Below, piece by piece: positions 1-11,852 of a stretch of DNA of 64,000 nt. Location of the stretch: assembly GCA_030268105.1 (NCBI GenBank), contig BSDZ01000044.1:247366-311365 (forward strand), read 5' to 3'. The notes under the pieces were generated by a model. That model did no database searches. It was not told the DNA's origin and saw only the letters and a list, made by a program, of their open reading frames with translations. The DNA is from Volvox africanus (lineage: Eukaryota > Chlorophyta > Chlorophyceae > Chlamydomonadales > Volvocaceae). The first letter of the stretch is position 1. Every line of letters begins with the position of its first letter. A program made the translations under genes and the position numbers.

Positions 1-277
1 AGGTAGACCAATTATTCACATTTTTATTATTTTAATTAATGTAGTTTGTTATTGTTTATATTAAGCTATCTTGTGTTAAAGTTTGTGGGTCCATTGTGCC
101 CGTGTTTTATTATTTGGTAATTTGGCGGATGATAATTCATTGTGGAATTGCCTTGCAAACCCGCTTTCTTGGCAAAATTTGTAAGGAAGAAGGCTGCGCT
201 GCCGGCTTTGTAAATCGCGCTGCTTTGCTGTGCTTTGCAAGTTATTACGGAATCACATTAAATGATCACTGTGTCGC

Positions 278-382
278 TGTTGTATCTGTGTTGTGTCGGC
301 CAACAAAGGCCCGATCGGAAGGATGACCATCTGAGGTCCAGGATCCTTTGACACTGCCCGTAGATACCCCAGGATACTACAG
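278..382 (-). repeat. Dispersed repeat family A, copy 1 (reverse orientation)
   Basis: Read on the minus strand this matches the copies at 6206, 7146, 7444 and 7848. It starts with GTAGTATCCTGGGGTATCTA, has a middle block CATCCTTCCGATCGGGCCTT, and ends near GATACAACA-like sequence. It is about 105 bp long with no coding potential. The nature of the element is unknown: it could be a MITE, or the end of a larger transposon. Confidence 0.6.
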
Positions 383-1500
383 TCGCATCCAGAGAAATGC
401 TAGATGCATTTCGTAAACAGGGGAATATGGCAGATACCTGTGCTGGACATTCTACACTAAACTATCGTGAAATTATCAGAAACCTTCACACACGCAACAT
501 CTCATTAGAACCCCATAATTTCACTATTCCTGGGCTCGCTCGAGCAGTGGGACTCCCACCAACATAACTCCGAAACCCATAGCAGTACGTACGACGACCC
601 CGTCTGGAGGGCCTTCTCCAACCCTACACCGCAATCTAACAAAAACCGAAATCTACAAAAGCCATTTCGGGTCCTCCTCTATTCTGGTGCCATGAACTTG
701 TGGTATCATTTTGGATATGCTTTGACTTTCGTAGTTCCTTAATATTCTACCAACCACATCACACAAGTTTACTCCCATGCATGTCGGTTACTGGCCATGC
801 TTGCTTGGGTATTTCCTTTCTTTGCCAAATGGGGACTTAATCTGTTCAGCATGATGCCCGGGTGCGAGTTCCGGCAGGTCGTAGACCTGATGCAGCAGCA
901 GCCATCAAAGGGCAGCCAAAATTCATATGCATCCTGTCACAATTTTAATAATCAAAATGTGTTAGGCAAGGTTTGAGCCCGAGATCTTTATGACATTTGG
1001 AATCATACCCTACTTTAAAGATGCACGCGAAAACAGCATGCAACTATATTTCAATGCCACTTTCTCACGCCTAAATTGCACTCAAGATTCCTGCCGGGCC
1101 CTATCCAATGCACTGTTTGAATATTCAAATCCAAACTACCATGATTTGACACGACTAACCGAACTTCGGCGGCGCAGAAGAACATCAGAAGGAAGACGCC
1201 TAGAAGATAAAGAAGAATGACAGACGCCTTGCCATTTGCTTAGCATTATTAGACAGTTTGTCGTATTTGTGCACTCTTACTATGGGGTATCTTTTGTATC
1301 TTTTGTGTACAGCGCGTTAAGATGTCTTTTTACATTCTTCGCACCTGAGCGAGGAGCTACACTTGAACCGTCGCTTTCTGCCGCTTCATCACTACTCACT
1401 ATTTTTTGGCTTTCGTTGCGAATTCTGCACTCGCACTATATGTCTAGCATGGGTTCCAATGCTTTTGAAGGAGGCTCTGCACTTATTTTGAAGTAGTTTA

Positions 1501-1590
1501 GAGCCCCAAAGGTCTCTCGAGATGCTGACAGACTGCTTCTGCACCTTGATATTATGCTGATGTGTGGGCCGTACATGTACGACTGCTACA
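1501..1590 (-). repeat. Dispersed repeat family B, copy 1 (reverse orientation)
   Basis: Minus-strand reading contains the block AATATCAAGGTGCAGAAGCA followed by a CATCTCGAGAGACC-like block. The same order occurs at 5684-5772 (minus) and 6712-6782 (plus). In one frame all three copies read HNIKVQK-like and ILRGLCG-like peptides, so the family could be a relic of a coding mobile element. This is inference only. Confidence 0.5.
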
Positions 1591-2028
1591 TATTTCATCG
1601 TCGGCGGATCGTTCGTGCGGTGCGGCATGGCCGTCCTGCCCCTAAGGCATGCATTGTACATTTTAAACAATCTTTATGAAGTTTTTTGTTTTCTAAATAC
1701 TGGGAAAGTAGCTCTATCTAATGCCGCCAACGACGGCCTAGGTGCGCGAGGGCGCTTCAGAGCTAATAAAAGCTAATACATATAGGCTGACGTCGGAATT
1801 CCACATTTTGTGGACATAGTGCGGCATTAAGATGCTCCAAAGCAATAAGATGCTCCACTAGATCAATTAGCTCCATCCTATGGCGTAGGAATTTCCTAGT
1901 CTGCGTGCCCTAGGGCGGATAGGAAAATTCCATTACTAGGGATGGCCATGCGTACCAGACGACTATAGGACGAGTTACGCCGTAGGAACGCCAGAGATTT
2001 GGTTTCGGGCTTGCAGAAACAGTCCTAA

Positions 2029-2060
2029 TGCCCGTAGATAGATACCCCAGGATACTATAG
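2029..2060 (-). repeat. Family A repeat, terminal fragment
   Basis: A 32-bp match to the GTAGTATCC...TATCTACGGG end of family A in reverse orientation, with a 4-bp GATA duplication inside. The rest of the element is absent. Confidence 0.45.
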
Positions 2061-2742
2061 ATAGATTATATCTGGCCCACCAGAGGCAGCTTTTTATGGG
2101 ATCATCTTCTGTAGACTACTGTGACAAGCAAGTCAATCATTATCAGGCTACGGTAAGAATGAAGTGCCGAGACAATGGAGTAATGGACAAACAGAAAAGA
2201 CTGCTCATTCTGTTAATAATCAAACAGTTAGTCAGAGGCAAGTAAAAACTTCTACATGCATGGCTGCCTAGGCTAGTAGCCTTACTACATGGCTGGTGAC
2301 CTCGCACCCCTATGATGTTATTAGTTGAGCATAATATGTAAAACAGCTTGACACACATAATCAGATGCTCACCAATTAAACTATTTTCTATATTTACAAT
2401 TGAAATAATAGGCTGGTCGTTATGTTAGCCTTTGCATCTTTTATTAAAACTTCTAGCGTGTCTACTAAGTTTCCCCTAGAAAAAGGGATTCTAAACAAAA
2501 TAGCGCATTTCCAACATACACTATAGTAACCAATTATTACGTAATCTAGCTAAAAACATGGCAAATAATTGAGTAAGAATAATAACACCGGCTAACATAC
2601 GTAGGCTGGAGCATATCCCATACACATTTGACCCAGTTATTGAAAAGGTAATTTGCTTCTTCAAATAGCATATATATAGGTCAAAAAAACGTGTACCTCG
2701 TTAGTAAGACGTCTACCGTTTTCTTGAAAGCAAGCTAATCTG

Positions 2743-2808
2743 ACACACACACACACACACATATATATATATGTATACATATATATATATATATGTGTGT
2801 GTGTGTGT
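2743..2808. repeat. Compound CA/TA/TG microsatellite forming a palindrome
   Basis: About nine AC units are followed by AT units, a central GTATAC (2773-2778), more AT units, and then GT units. Because (AC)n(AT)n is followed by its own reverse complement, the tract is a near-perfect inverted repeat of about 66 bp that could extrude as a cruciform. Confidence 0.9.
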
Positions 2809-2881
2809 ATAAAACATAATATTAAATATATATTTATTCCACTTGAGTTGCCTTATTACCCGGATATTCAATGCAAAACAA

Positions 2882-3167
<286 letters not shown>

Positions 3168-3535
3168 CGCATTTAAATCTGTGTGAGACGACGTGTAATG
3201 AGCGAGAATGAGATGCACTTATAACATATCTGCACTGTGCAGAAATAATGCACTGGTACGTACCTCGGCACCAGCTATTGGAATAAACTTGCTATCTCAT
3301 GACGGTTCGGTTTCTACTCGAGATATCCTGCATCGTTGACAGGATACGGCTCTCTGCTGCTGAACTCACATGCTCGTCATTCGTTCTGGCTTTCATTCCT
3401 CACTCACTCCTCATTCCCTCGTCCAGTAGCAGAGGGCCGTACCCTGTCTCACTCTTGGCAGTAAATCTCTCATATCCTGTCTGACCCATGAAATAACTAC
3501 GTGCTCCATATAAATAAATGCATGCCCTATCGTAC
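3168..3535. other. Spacer without recognised gene
   Basis: Nothing recognisable lies between the tetranucleotide array and the possible exon that starts at 3536. If that exon is real, part of this stretch may be a minus-strand intron. Confidence 0.4.
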
Positions 3536-3952
3536 CTTCATGTGATGCCCAACATGCAGACGATTCGTTGGCTGGGTCCATGCCACGGTGGTGGGGATGC
3601 AGGTTAAACTGCTGCTGCTGGTTCCCGTTTGGCTGCAATGGACTGCTCTTACTCGTCAAATACGGCTGCGGTAATAACTCAGTACCACCACGACTGCAGC
3701 CGGCACTGGTGCTGCTGCCAGGCATCGTGGTCCTCAAGGATATCCCATCCAGATGTGCCTCTAGCTCTTGTTTCCCATCAGCCGGCTGAGATAGCTGCAG
3801 TTCGCAAACATTTGAACTGATCGGCTTGGGGGATGGTGATGTTGTGAAGGATGAGGCCATGGAAAGTCCACGTTGGTCGATGTGGTCACGGACATGGCCG
3901 ATGGAAACATAGGACCCGGGGACGCCCAGGCGTAGGGTGTCCAAATTAGGAC
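3536..3952 (-). CDS. Possible internal exon of an unidentified Ser/Gln-rich protein
   Basis: A minus-strand open stretch of about 139 codons is bounded by a possible acceptor (CCACAG before 3952) and a possible donor (GTACGA after 3536). It is richer in GC than its flanks. The translation is soluble and low in complexity, with SPSPKP, GNQQQQFN and HPHHRG segments, as in linkers of algal regulatory proteins. No domain is recognised and no partner exon was located on either side. It could be a chance open frame. Confidence 0.25.
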
Positions 3953-4830
3953 CTGTGGGTGGAACAAAATATCTGTTTGCATTAATCTTTACAATATACC
4001 CGAGAACCTATCCAAGGTACGGCGCCACAATAATGGTGCGGTTCAATAGTGAAAACCCTAAGTTGCAACACGATCATGTTTTAAGATCTTGGCACATCAG
4101 GTTAGTTTCGAGATCAGGCTGGGTAAGTTTGAATCTCCCGTCTATCTCGGAACGGGTGGTTATTAAATAAGGTTCTTTACACTCTCCTCCTTAGACTTGA
4201 TATGTAGGATGATGCACATCCTGCTGAGGTCAGGTCGTGAGGATTTCAATCCAACCTAACTCAATGTCTACCTGACCAATATATGTATATATAAATCTTT
4301 TAGATAATCATGGGACTACCGATTTTATGGTTATGTTGTCCTGGTAAAGATAGGTACGGTGGTTGCGCGCGTACCGGGCCTGATGCGCGTGCTGCCCCAG
4401 TTTCCCTGACCCACTTCCCCAGTCTTGACCGAGTGAAGAGTAAAACTTTTAGAGCATAGACTTGCATAAAGACTAAGCGTAGTTTGCACATAGGTTTCAA
4501 CATTCTTAAGAACCCCTCGCACTGCTTAGGGTACATGGTTGGGATCAGGTTGTATGGCTCCCTGACAATACCATGTTTTTTAGATACTAAATATTCATGG
4601 GTAGAAATCTACCGTCAGCCTGGGCAATTAACACCTTGCAATAAGTCATACGCGAACCCGGCCATATTAAGTATATATTATACGTGTTGGATGAGTTCCA
4701 TCATTGTGCACCCCAGCAACATAGGGTCCAAGTGTAATGAAGCGTAACAATTGGCATCCCAAGGGGAGATCTCATTAAGAAGGAAGTCGGCGAAATCCGC
4801 CTCTCGAGGCCATTCCCTAAGGATCCGGGC
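3953..4830. other. Spacer without recognised gene
   Basis: AT-rich sequence. No coherent exon, RNA gene or repeat was recognised between the possible exon ending at 3952 and the GC-rich retroposon-like block. Confidence 0.5.
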
Positions 4831-4834
4831 TTGC

Positions 4835-5237
4835 GACCACAAAGTCGCCAGTTCGGATCTGGGTCGGGGCAAAACTGGCGTAGGGGGAATGCAGCTTGAA
4901 TAGTCCGATTCTACGGAGTTGGGTCCGAGTCCGCCCCCGGCGTTTGAGAGGGTTAAATGCATAGCCCGTGAAGTGCGCATCTGAGGCCCGTAAGTGGGCT
5001 GATTGTGCGGGGTGGTTAGACACCCACCTAAATGCCACTAGATCCGAAGGGGCTGGCCCATGGAAAGGGGCCGTAGAGAGCAAGGAAACTCCGCGTAACC
5101 AAAAAACAGGTGATCTCTAGCGGCCTCAGATGAAGACGCTGAGGTACGCGTGCCCACTCGGTTAAAATCCCGGAGATCCCCATAATACACGCCAGCCCGC
5201 AAGGGCGGAGTAACCATAAAAAAAAATAATAATAATT
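4835..5237 (+). mobile_element. SINE-like retroposon(s) with A-rich 3' tails
   Basis: A GC-rich island in AT-rich surroundings. It ends in two similar junctions: GTAACCAAAAAAC (around 5095-5107) and GTAACCATAAAAAAAA followed by (TAA)n (5210-5235). Between them, 5109-5181 is tRNA-like. It holds a TAGCGGCCTCAG segment that could be a pol III A box, and GGTTAAAATCCCGG (5160-5173), close to the tRNA T-loop/B-box consensus. Its ends (GGTGATCTC and GGAGATCCC) are partly complementary. A tail of (TAA)n is typical of LINE-mobilised SINEs. Two tandem or nested insertions are the simplest reading. No target-site duplication was identified with certainty. Confidence 0.45.
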
Positions 5238-5683
5238 CGGCGAAACATTGTACGATAAGGACCAACAGACAACTGAATGTACAAGGACTTTTCCTCTTTC
5301 ACTAAAAGCAGGTCTTTGTTGAATTCGACTTCTTGCATTCGAAAAATCAAACTTGGATTGGGAAAATTGTAAGCTAATTTTACATAATGATATTCTCGCT
5401 AAAAACAGGAAGCTGCAAAATCCTTTGCCTAGGAATAGTGGTGTGATCGAAATGTCAAACCGTGTTGCCTGTAGGGCTGGCCCTACGAAACATATGGCGG
5501 CCACATGTAATACGGCCAGAAGGAAATAGCTAAAAAATGCGGCTCAATAAACCGTTTGTATAGCTTTAAAAGTAAGATTGGATCAGGCATTAATTTAATG
5601 AGACAAGCGGACAAACAAGTCCATGTATTTTCAGGCGATGACGGCGACGGAAAAGTTATCATGCATGGGTGTAATAGTTGAAA

Positions 5684-5772
5684 CCCGCAAAGGCCTCTCA
5701 AGATGTTGATATGGTGCTTCTGCACCTTCATTTTATCCTGGTATGTTGGCCGTTTGGGAACGAATACTACAA
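5684..5772 (-). repeat. Dispersed repeat family B, copy 2 (reverse orientation)
   Basis: Same block order as copy 1 at 1501: GGTGCAGAAGCACC-like, then TCTTGAGAGGCCTTTGCGG. The similarity to copy 1 continues into the flanking GGCCGT...ACGA...TACTAC segment. Confidence 0.5.
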
Positions 5773-6205
5773 TGGGCCTTACATGACAAGCACTCCTTAC
5801 ACTAGAGACATGTACGATGCGACTATAGAAATTCCCAGGGAACTTAGGGTTTTATAAACCCTTAAACCCATGAGCAGCACCTCGTACAGGAGAAGGGGAT
5901 GTACGACAACAATTTTAAAATATATTAATATAACATTACAAAATAGATAAATAATACAAATGAAAAATAAAAATGCTGAAAAACTAAAATAAATCAAATA
6001 AAAAATGCTAAGATATAAAGCGTGATGTGCCTCAGGGGCCCGCCCCGCCCTGTTGGATTGCCCATGCCCATGCATGTATGTGTGTGTGTGCATGTAATGA
6101 CCAAATGAACTGATTCACCTATCTGAAAAACAACCATTATAGCCCCATAAATTATAGCCCTATTTCACGGCATTTTGTTTGTAGCTAGCAAAAATCGTAA
6201 GATGT

Positions 6206-6316
6206 GGTAATCCTCGGGTATATCTATGGCTAACATCTGGATAACCCCAAAACTGGACATCTTCCAATCGGGCCTCAACAGTTTATCGGATATTAACGCA
6301 GAGATACAACATACAG
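6206..6316 (+). repeat. Dispersed repeat family A, copy 2
   Basis: A diverged copy. It shares GGGTATATCTA, the block ACATCTTCCAATCGGGCCT, and the terminal CAGAGATACAACA of the family. Confidence 0.55.
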
Positions 6317-6711
6317 TAGTCGTACAAGTATGGCACACACACTGTTGTATCACAGGGCGACCAAGGCTTGGTCAAAGGTTGACCCTGCAGGTCAACAACT
6401 ATTCCCCACAGGCAACCGTCCACAAGGCAACAGATAGAGGCGGTTAAGGGCTTGCTAACAGTCTAAATGCAGGAGCCCGAGACGTTAATTTACGCCATAC
6501 AGCGGTGGGAGGCTCGCGAGGTGGGCTCGTGGACAAGATCATCGCAAGGTGCCGACCATCCTGGAGTTCATTAATCGCCGATCTGGTCTACTAAACCTTG
6601 CTTACAAAAAAACCGGTAGTTCTCGCTACCACCGCTTTGTGGTTTCTTATCTTGTTTTTACCTTCAAAAATTTCCTTAACGTCGCTTCCGCTCATCATAT
6701 TACAAGCAACA

Positions 6712-6782
6712 CACACCAGCACAATATCAAGGTGCAGAAGCACATTCTCAGCATCTTGAGAGGCCTTTGCGGCTCACAAGTA
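6712..6782 (+). repeat. Dispersed repeat family B, copy 3
   Basis: Forward copy. CACAATATCAAGGTGCAGAA is followed by a CATCTTGAGAGGCCTTTGCG block, as in the minus-strand copies at 1501 and 5684. Confidence 0.5.
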
Positions 6783-7145
6783 CTACATGACATATGAGCA
6801 CAAACAGGTTTGGCGAGGTTAAGGTGCTATCAACGCTTCTTCAGCCATATTTGCTCCCTAAAAGTGCCGTGCTTCACATTATTTCTGTCTGAGCAAACGG
6901 CGTTTGACAATTCAAGCATTCCCTTTGATGACCATCTTCCCGCCATGGTCCCAGACTTAGGGTTTTAGGTCTGTGGCACACAACACGACGCGCCACGCCA
7001 CGTCATACACGCAAATTGTTAGGTTTGGGGATCGAATATAATTATCGCTCCTATGGAGTTCCTGCGTCCTGCACTCTGTCCACTGTGTGTGTCAGTGTGC
7101 GTGCGCGAGCGCGCGTGCTGTGTATGTGTGTGCGAACCCCTCAAC

Positions 7146-7249
7146 AATGTAGTATCCTGGGCTATCTACGGGTAGTGTCCAGGATTGACCGCAGACAGTC
7201 ATCTTCCGATTGGGCCTTTGAAGGCGGACACAACAGGGATACAACAAAC
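7146..7249 (+). repeat. Dispersed repeat family A, copy 3
   Basis: Begins GTAGTATCCTGGGCTATCTA, contains GTGTCCAGGATTGACCG and CATCTTCCGATTGGGCCTTT, and ends GGGATACAACA. Confidence 0.65.
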
Positions 7250-7443
7250 ATAACGTCTAAACCTATCAAACGGTACGGATATTGGGGGCCCCGCCGTTTT
7301 TCCGACATGAAGGAAGACGAGCGACACCAGCTCTTGGTATTGATATCAATCCACAGTTGAAATATTCTAATAGTATCTAGCTAATAACATCAATAGTTAA
7401 ATATTCTGGTCCTGCCAAGCAAGTAGAATAAATTCCACATGGC

Positions 7444-7554
7444 TGTAGTATCTTAGGGCTATCTACGGCTAATATCCGGGGTGACCAGCAAACAGATCAC
7501 CTTCCGATCGGGCCTTTTTCAGATAGGCGGATACTAATATTACAGAGATACAAC
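7444..7554 (+). repeat. Dispersed repeat family A, copy 4
   Basis: Begins GTAGTATCTTAGGGCTATCT, contains CACCTTCCGATCGGGCCTTT, and ends ACAGAGATACAACA. It lies 298 bp from copy 3. Confidence 0.65.
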
Positions 7555-7847
7555 ATTAGCAGGATGCCAACCGGGATAGGATAACGTCATCGTGCATGTC
7601 TACCAGCAGGCAAGCCCTCTATCTCCGTTGCCTTTTCATTTTTGCACTATGAGCCTTAGCTAGCTAGGATGTCTGCATGCTGTGCTGCATGCAGACCCCA
7701 GTGCTCCCCCCTCCACGCCAGGTCCTTACCAATTTCGGACGTTTGCAGCTTGTGGCGGACCAAGGCCACCAGCATCTGTATGTGTGTGGGTGTAACATAT
7801 AGCTTCAGAGAGGACTGCCTATTCAGAGGATTAAGCATGCAAACTGT

Positions 7848-7955
7848 ATGTAGTATCCCGGGGTATCTACGGGTATGTAGTGTCCAGGATGGACCGTGCA
7901 TGGTCATCTTCTGATGGGGCCTTTGCCTAGGCAGGCTATACAACAGAGATACAAC
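7848..7955 (+). repeat. Dispersed repeat family A, copy 5
   Basis: Begins GTAGTATCCCGGGGTATCTA, contains GTGTCCAGGATGGACCG and CATCTTCTGATGGGGCCTTT, and ends ACAGAGATACAACAC. It is the closest copy to the reverse-oriented one at 278. Confidence 0.65.
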
Positions 7956-8061
7956 ACAAACCTCTTAAGGAAGGCGCTTCCGGTTTATTAGGTCGTTGGG
8001 GCCAATTATACGTACAGAAACCGGTCGTACACATAACAATTCCATAATAGCTATTAAATGT

Positions 8062-8066
8062 TTACA
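8062..8066 (-). promoter_or_regulatory. Candidate TGTAA polyadenylation signal for the GAF-like gene
   Basis: Minus-strand TGTAA lies 162 bp past the stop codon at 8228. TGTAA is the usual polyadenylation motif of volvocine nuclear genes. The five-base motif alone is weak evidence. Confidence 0.35.
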
Positions 8067-8227
8067 CAAGGACCTATCTAGCTAAGAGCCACTGAGGAGT
8101 GGCGTGGAGGACTGGAATAAGGTTGCCGGGGCAAGATCTTTATCGCGAGTAAAGATGTATGAACTGTACGTACGTACGGCAGCAGTATACGCCTTTATGT
8201 TATGGATGTGCTCACGGGTTGTAAACG

Positions 8228-11200
8228 CTATCTGACCCTGGCACTGGCTCGTCTCACATGTCGAAGCAGTTGCTCGCAGCTTTCCCTGGCTGCCGTCAAA
8301 AGGGGCTGGGGCATCAGGTTGGGGAAGGCCACGTAGAGCGCCAACATGCATCCGCCCCTCGCCACCTCCATGGCCAGCAGCATCAGAGACCCGGGGCCGC
8401 GGCGGCTTACCGACTGATCCACAAACCCTCCGCTGAAGCCCCCGGGAGACCCGTTCTGTTGCCAGATTGACCCCGCCATGCTGCCGATCAACATGCACAC
8501 ATCCCTGGAGGGCTGCCGCACATCTGTCACGTGGCGAGCCGTATCTGGGACGATGATTCCTACGGGTACGTGCAGCGAAGGCCGATGTGCCACTGCATTG
8601 CTGACCAGCCGTGAGAGTAGCGTGTGGGAAAGGTGGAATGGCTTAGCGCTCATGTATTGGATATGGCCGGGGCCTGCTGAGGGGCAGATGCGGATAGTAT
8701 AGCAGCCATTTGCCTTTTGGTCCTCTGTTCGTTCCGGACAGCATCCTTCCTGTTGCGATGCTGGTGAAGGTGCGATGCCTGAACCTCCTCCCCCACTACC
8801 TAACCCTTGTGGTTGTATAGTATCGATTGTGGTGACCGCTGCTGTGGTCGCGGTTGACGTGGTTGTGGCAGAGTGGCTGGCAACATCAGTGCCGCAACTT
8901 GTTTCAATGGCAATGATAGCGCAGTCGACTGGTAGGAGGGCACGAGGAGGTGCTCTGTGAGCTGGCATGCGGCTAGGCTTGCCAGTGACACCGTTCCTAC
9001 GAAGGGGTGATGAAAAGACGACCCGGAGATGGCGGGTGAAAACAAGTCAGATTCTGGGTCAACCGAGGTCTCAGATTCGTAAATATTCGGCCGTACAGGG
9101 ACGATGAGGGTCCAAGGATGGATGCCTCCGCTCGGGGCCGTGGCTGGGCAACGTGCGCAGCCTTGTCATGTGAGCCACACACACTCACAACAGGTCGCGT
9201 GTCGTGAGAACGGCGTGTGACTAAGTTTGGGAAAATGACCATCAAACCTTTAACGTCGTTCGCATCTCGTTTATGTGGCATTTCCGGGTCTCCTTGACCA
9301 ACCAACCAACCAACCAACCAACCAATCAGCGCCTTTCCCTCTCATTCCCTCCACAAAGCAAGCATGCGGATTCGGACCGAAGGTTTGTTCTTGTCCACAT
9401 CCGCAAGCTAAATCGTAAAAGTGTAAAACCCGAAGCTCTTAGGACAAGAAGGTTGAAATCTCAAAACCTAAAACAATATACACCACTTACCGTGGTCCGA
9501 ATGCAGATACAGATGCATATCCAGATCGAGATCCAGATCCCGGGTTCGGATCTCCGCCTGCGGGCTGCCGCGCCATCTCGGACGCAGCCGCACCCGCTCT
9601 AGAGGAGTCTGTCGCCGTGCGCCGTCCATTACTGGCAGCCCTATTGAGCAAACGGCTACACGGAGCACCACCAGGTCCTGGCCCCCCGACAATGCCACCA
9701 GGTCCTGGGGACCCCCCAGCCGCCTTGGTCTCGGAACACAGCATAAATGCGACAGTGGAATCGGCCTCAGGAACTAAGGCCGCCTGTACGGCAACGTCTG
9801 CGTGGAACCTTAGCCGTACGTGTCTGGAGATGGTGGAGCAGACGCCCGCGATCAGCGTGTGCAATGTTGCACAAGAGGCGAGGCGGCGGACGCAGGTTGC
9901 GAGCCAGGAGATGTAGTCGATGTCCCCCCCAGCTGCCAGCGCTAGGGCCATGGATGTGGATAAGCCTAGCTGGCCGAGGGCAGCGGTGTTGCCAAGCAAT
10001 GTCTGACTCCGAGCCGCCTCTTCCCGCCAGGAGCCTTTCGTGTTGGAAGGGGGGCCGGAGGGGCCGCTGGCAACACAACGCAGCTGAGAATTCACATCTA
10101 TTGCTGTGGTACGTGTGATGTCACCATCAGCATTGGGGACCACTATGGCGATCCATAAGGCCCCCATGAGGCGTTTCCCGTACATCAGCGGCACCGCAGC
10201 GAAGGTCCCCAGGCGTGGGTAGCAAATCATGGCGTTAAGTTCTGCAGCGCAATCGCGAGGGAAGGCGGGAATGGAGGCGGAAGGGTCCGAAGGGGTCGAG
10301 GCGCCGGTGCTGTCCTTCGTCGGTGCACCCAAGCAGCCCACTTCAAATATGGCTGGCTCCTGCAGATGCAGCCAGATGATCGACAGTAGCAGAGCAAGCC
10401 TCACGAAATCCACAAATGGGACTGTGCGTGCGTCTGTGCGTGCGTCTGTGCGCGCGTCTGTGCGTGACCAAAGCAGCATTCGAACAAATTTCAATCTAAA
10501 CCTAAGCTGTAAGCATTAGGTATATTTTCAAAAACGTAACCCCCGATCCCCCTTAAAGAAAAGATATTCATGATTTGTTGTAACAGTACAGATAAGCCTC
10601 AGGTGACCAATATCCACCATTCATGAATCAGAAGCAATAAGTTTATGAAGCTGAGGCCTCCGACCTCTGGGGTAAGCCATACAATGGGATGGAAGCTTAT
10701 CTCTTCCAATTCTGAGCACTATATGCGTGCCAATCAAGCACATATGTACAACAAGGCGCGTGCCGGAACGGCCAACAGTGCAAGGTGATTGATGGCGCAT
10801 ATCACGGCTGATGAGTTGCGAAGGTGGTATATATCTTCGAATCTAGTCTGGCATAACATCCATAAGATTCTACTCCCAGAAACATGGTTTCAATATTGAT
10901 ATACAGCAGTTTATATGGTGTTGAGGAATTACGGCAAGTTTGAGAACACAAATAAGCGTTTTGCTATATGACGCGTATATGCGTTTACGATACACACCCA
11001 TGGCTATACATGCATGTATGCAGGAATGCATGCCTTTCATTCAGGGTGTATTTGTGCATGTCATCAGTAATGTGGTGAACGTTGCTCACCGATAACACTC
11101 ACCTTGCTGCACGCTGCTACTTCAAGCAGAGGTGTGTGCACATCCCCCTCGACGCCCGATTGCGCTGAGGAAGATTGCCATTCTGTGCTACTAGATGGCG

Positions 11201-11852
11201 AAGGAAGCAGGGTTAGGGAACGCCCAGGGCGAATTTCATCGCTGTGTCTTGACCAGGTTACACCCTGACCCGCACTGGTTGCGAGCTGCACCAGGTGCAG
11301 GATGTGTGGGTCATTATCGTCTGCAGTTAATCCGTACAGCCTGCGCAAACAGCAACTAAAAGTATGACCGCTTTCCTCGTTAGTCATTAGATTCCGCAAA
11401 AGTATTTCACGCATCGCCACATGTATTGCACGTAGGCTCACCTATTGTCCAAACGAATTGAGACAGAAACATATAGCTAACCTTACAACAGAATATTGAC
11501 CCAAATGCTCCTTGATGGTGGATGTTAACAGGGTCGCTCGTCCTGCAAAACCCTCTCCCTCCAGGACGGCCAGCGAAAGCTGCAGCGACTTTAATATACC
11601 GACATCAATCTGCGGTTGTTTGAAACAAGTTTTGGGAGTTTTTCTTTCTCCTGCTACCATACATGGGATAAATGCTGATTTCAATGTATGCATGGAAATA
11701 CAACGGAATCACATATCTTTATTTGTAAAATGAATGTACATTTCTTTACCTGGCATGGAAACGTGCTTGCATACGTCGATGTGGCAGCCTGTAATACTTC
11801 AAGGCCAACCTCAGCAGGTGGACTTGATGATAAGCATGGCTCCTCATTTTTG
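8228..11852 (-). CDS. Probable tandem GAF-like domain protein, 5' end not located
   Basis: Five minus-strand exons join in phase: 11750-11852, 11482-11609, 11103-11340, 9491-10359 and 8228-8996. Acceptors include TTTGCGCAG and ATCTGCAG; donors include GTGAGT and GTAAGT. The product so far has about 700 residues. It shows two repeats of an alternating helix-strand pattern like GAF domains: helix LKSLQLSLAVLEGEG with strand GTFAAVPLMYGKRLMGALWI, and later WLATCVRRLASCATLHTLI with GSLMLLAMEVARGGCMLAL. These are separated by Gly/Pro/Ser-rich linkers. GAF domains bind small ligands or act as dimer modules in cyclases, phosphodiesterases and sensor proteins. No catalytic domain is visible, and the start exon lies above 11852. 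The GAF assignment rests on pattern, not on a profile search. Confidence 0.5.
9297..9324. repeat. (CCAA)n microsatellite in an intron
   Basis: About seven copies of a CCAA/ACCA unit inside the last intron (8997-9490) of the GAF-like gene. Confidence 0.85.
10423..10466. repeat. 12-bp tandem repeat, unit near TGCGTCTGTGCG
   Basis: Three to four imperfect copies, all alternating purine-pyrimidine, inside the 743-bp intron (10360-11102) of the GAF-like gene. An open frame reading TDAR repeats on the minus strand is a repeat artefact upstream of the chosen acceptor. Confidence 0.75.

Larger units (their letters stand above)
1..2740. other. Non-coding, AT-rich stretch with dispersed-repeat fragments
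   Basis: No exon set with coherent splice sites was found. Open frames here are short and have no recognisable protein character. The stretch holds one reverse-oriented copy (278-382) and one fragment (2029-2060) of dispersed repeat family A, and one copy of family B (1501-1590). These are listed separately. Confidence 0.6.
5236..8061. other. Gene-poor stretch with clustered dispersed repeats
   Basis: No exon was recognised. The stretch holds two copies of family B (5684-5772 and 6712-6782), four copies of family A (6206-7955), and short TG/GC-rich purine-pyrimidine tracts near 6072-6092 and 7084-7132 that could adopt Z-DNA. Confidence 0.55.

Noticed and set aside
5109..5181. Functional tRNA gene
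   Set aside because: Only the B-box region resembles a tRNA. The T-stem has mismatches, no clear anticodon arm is seen, and an A-rich tail follows, so a SINE is more likely.
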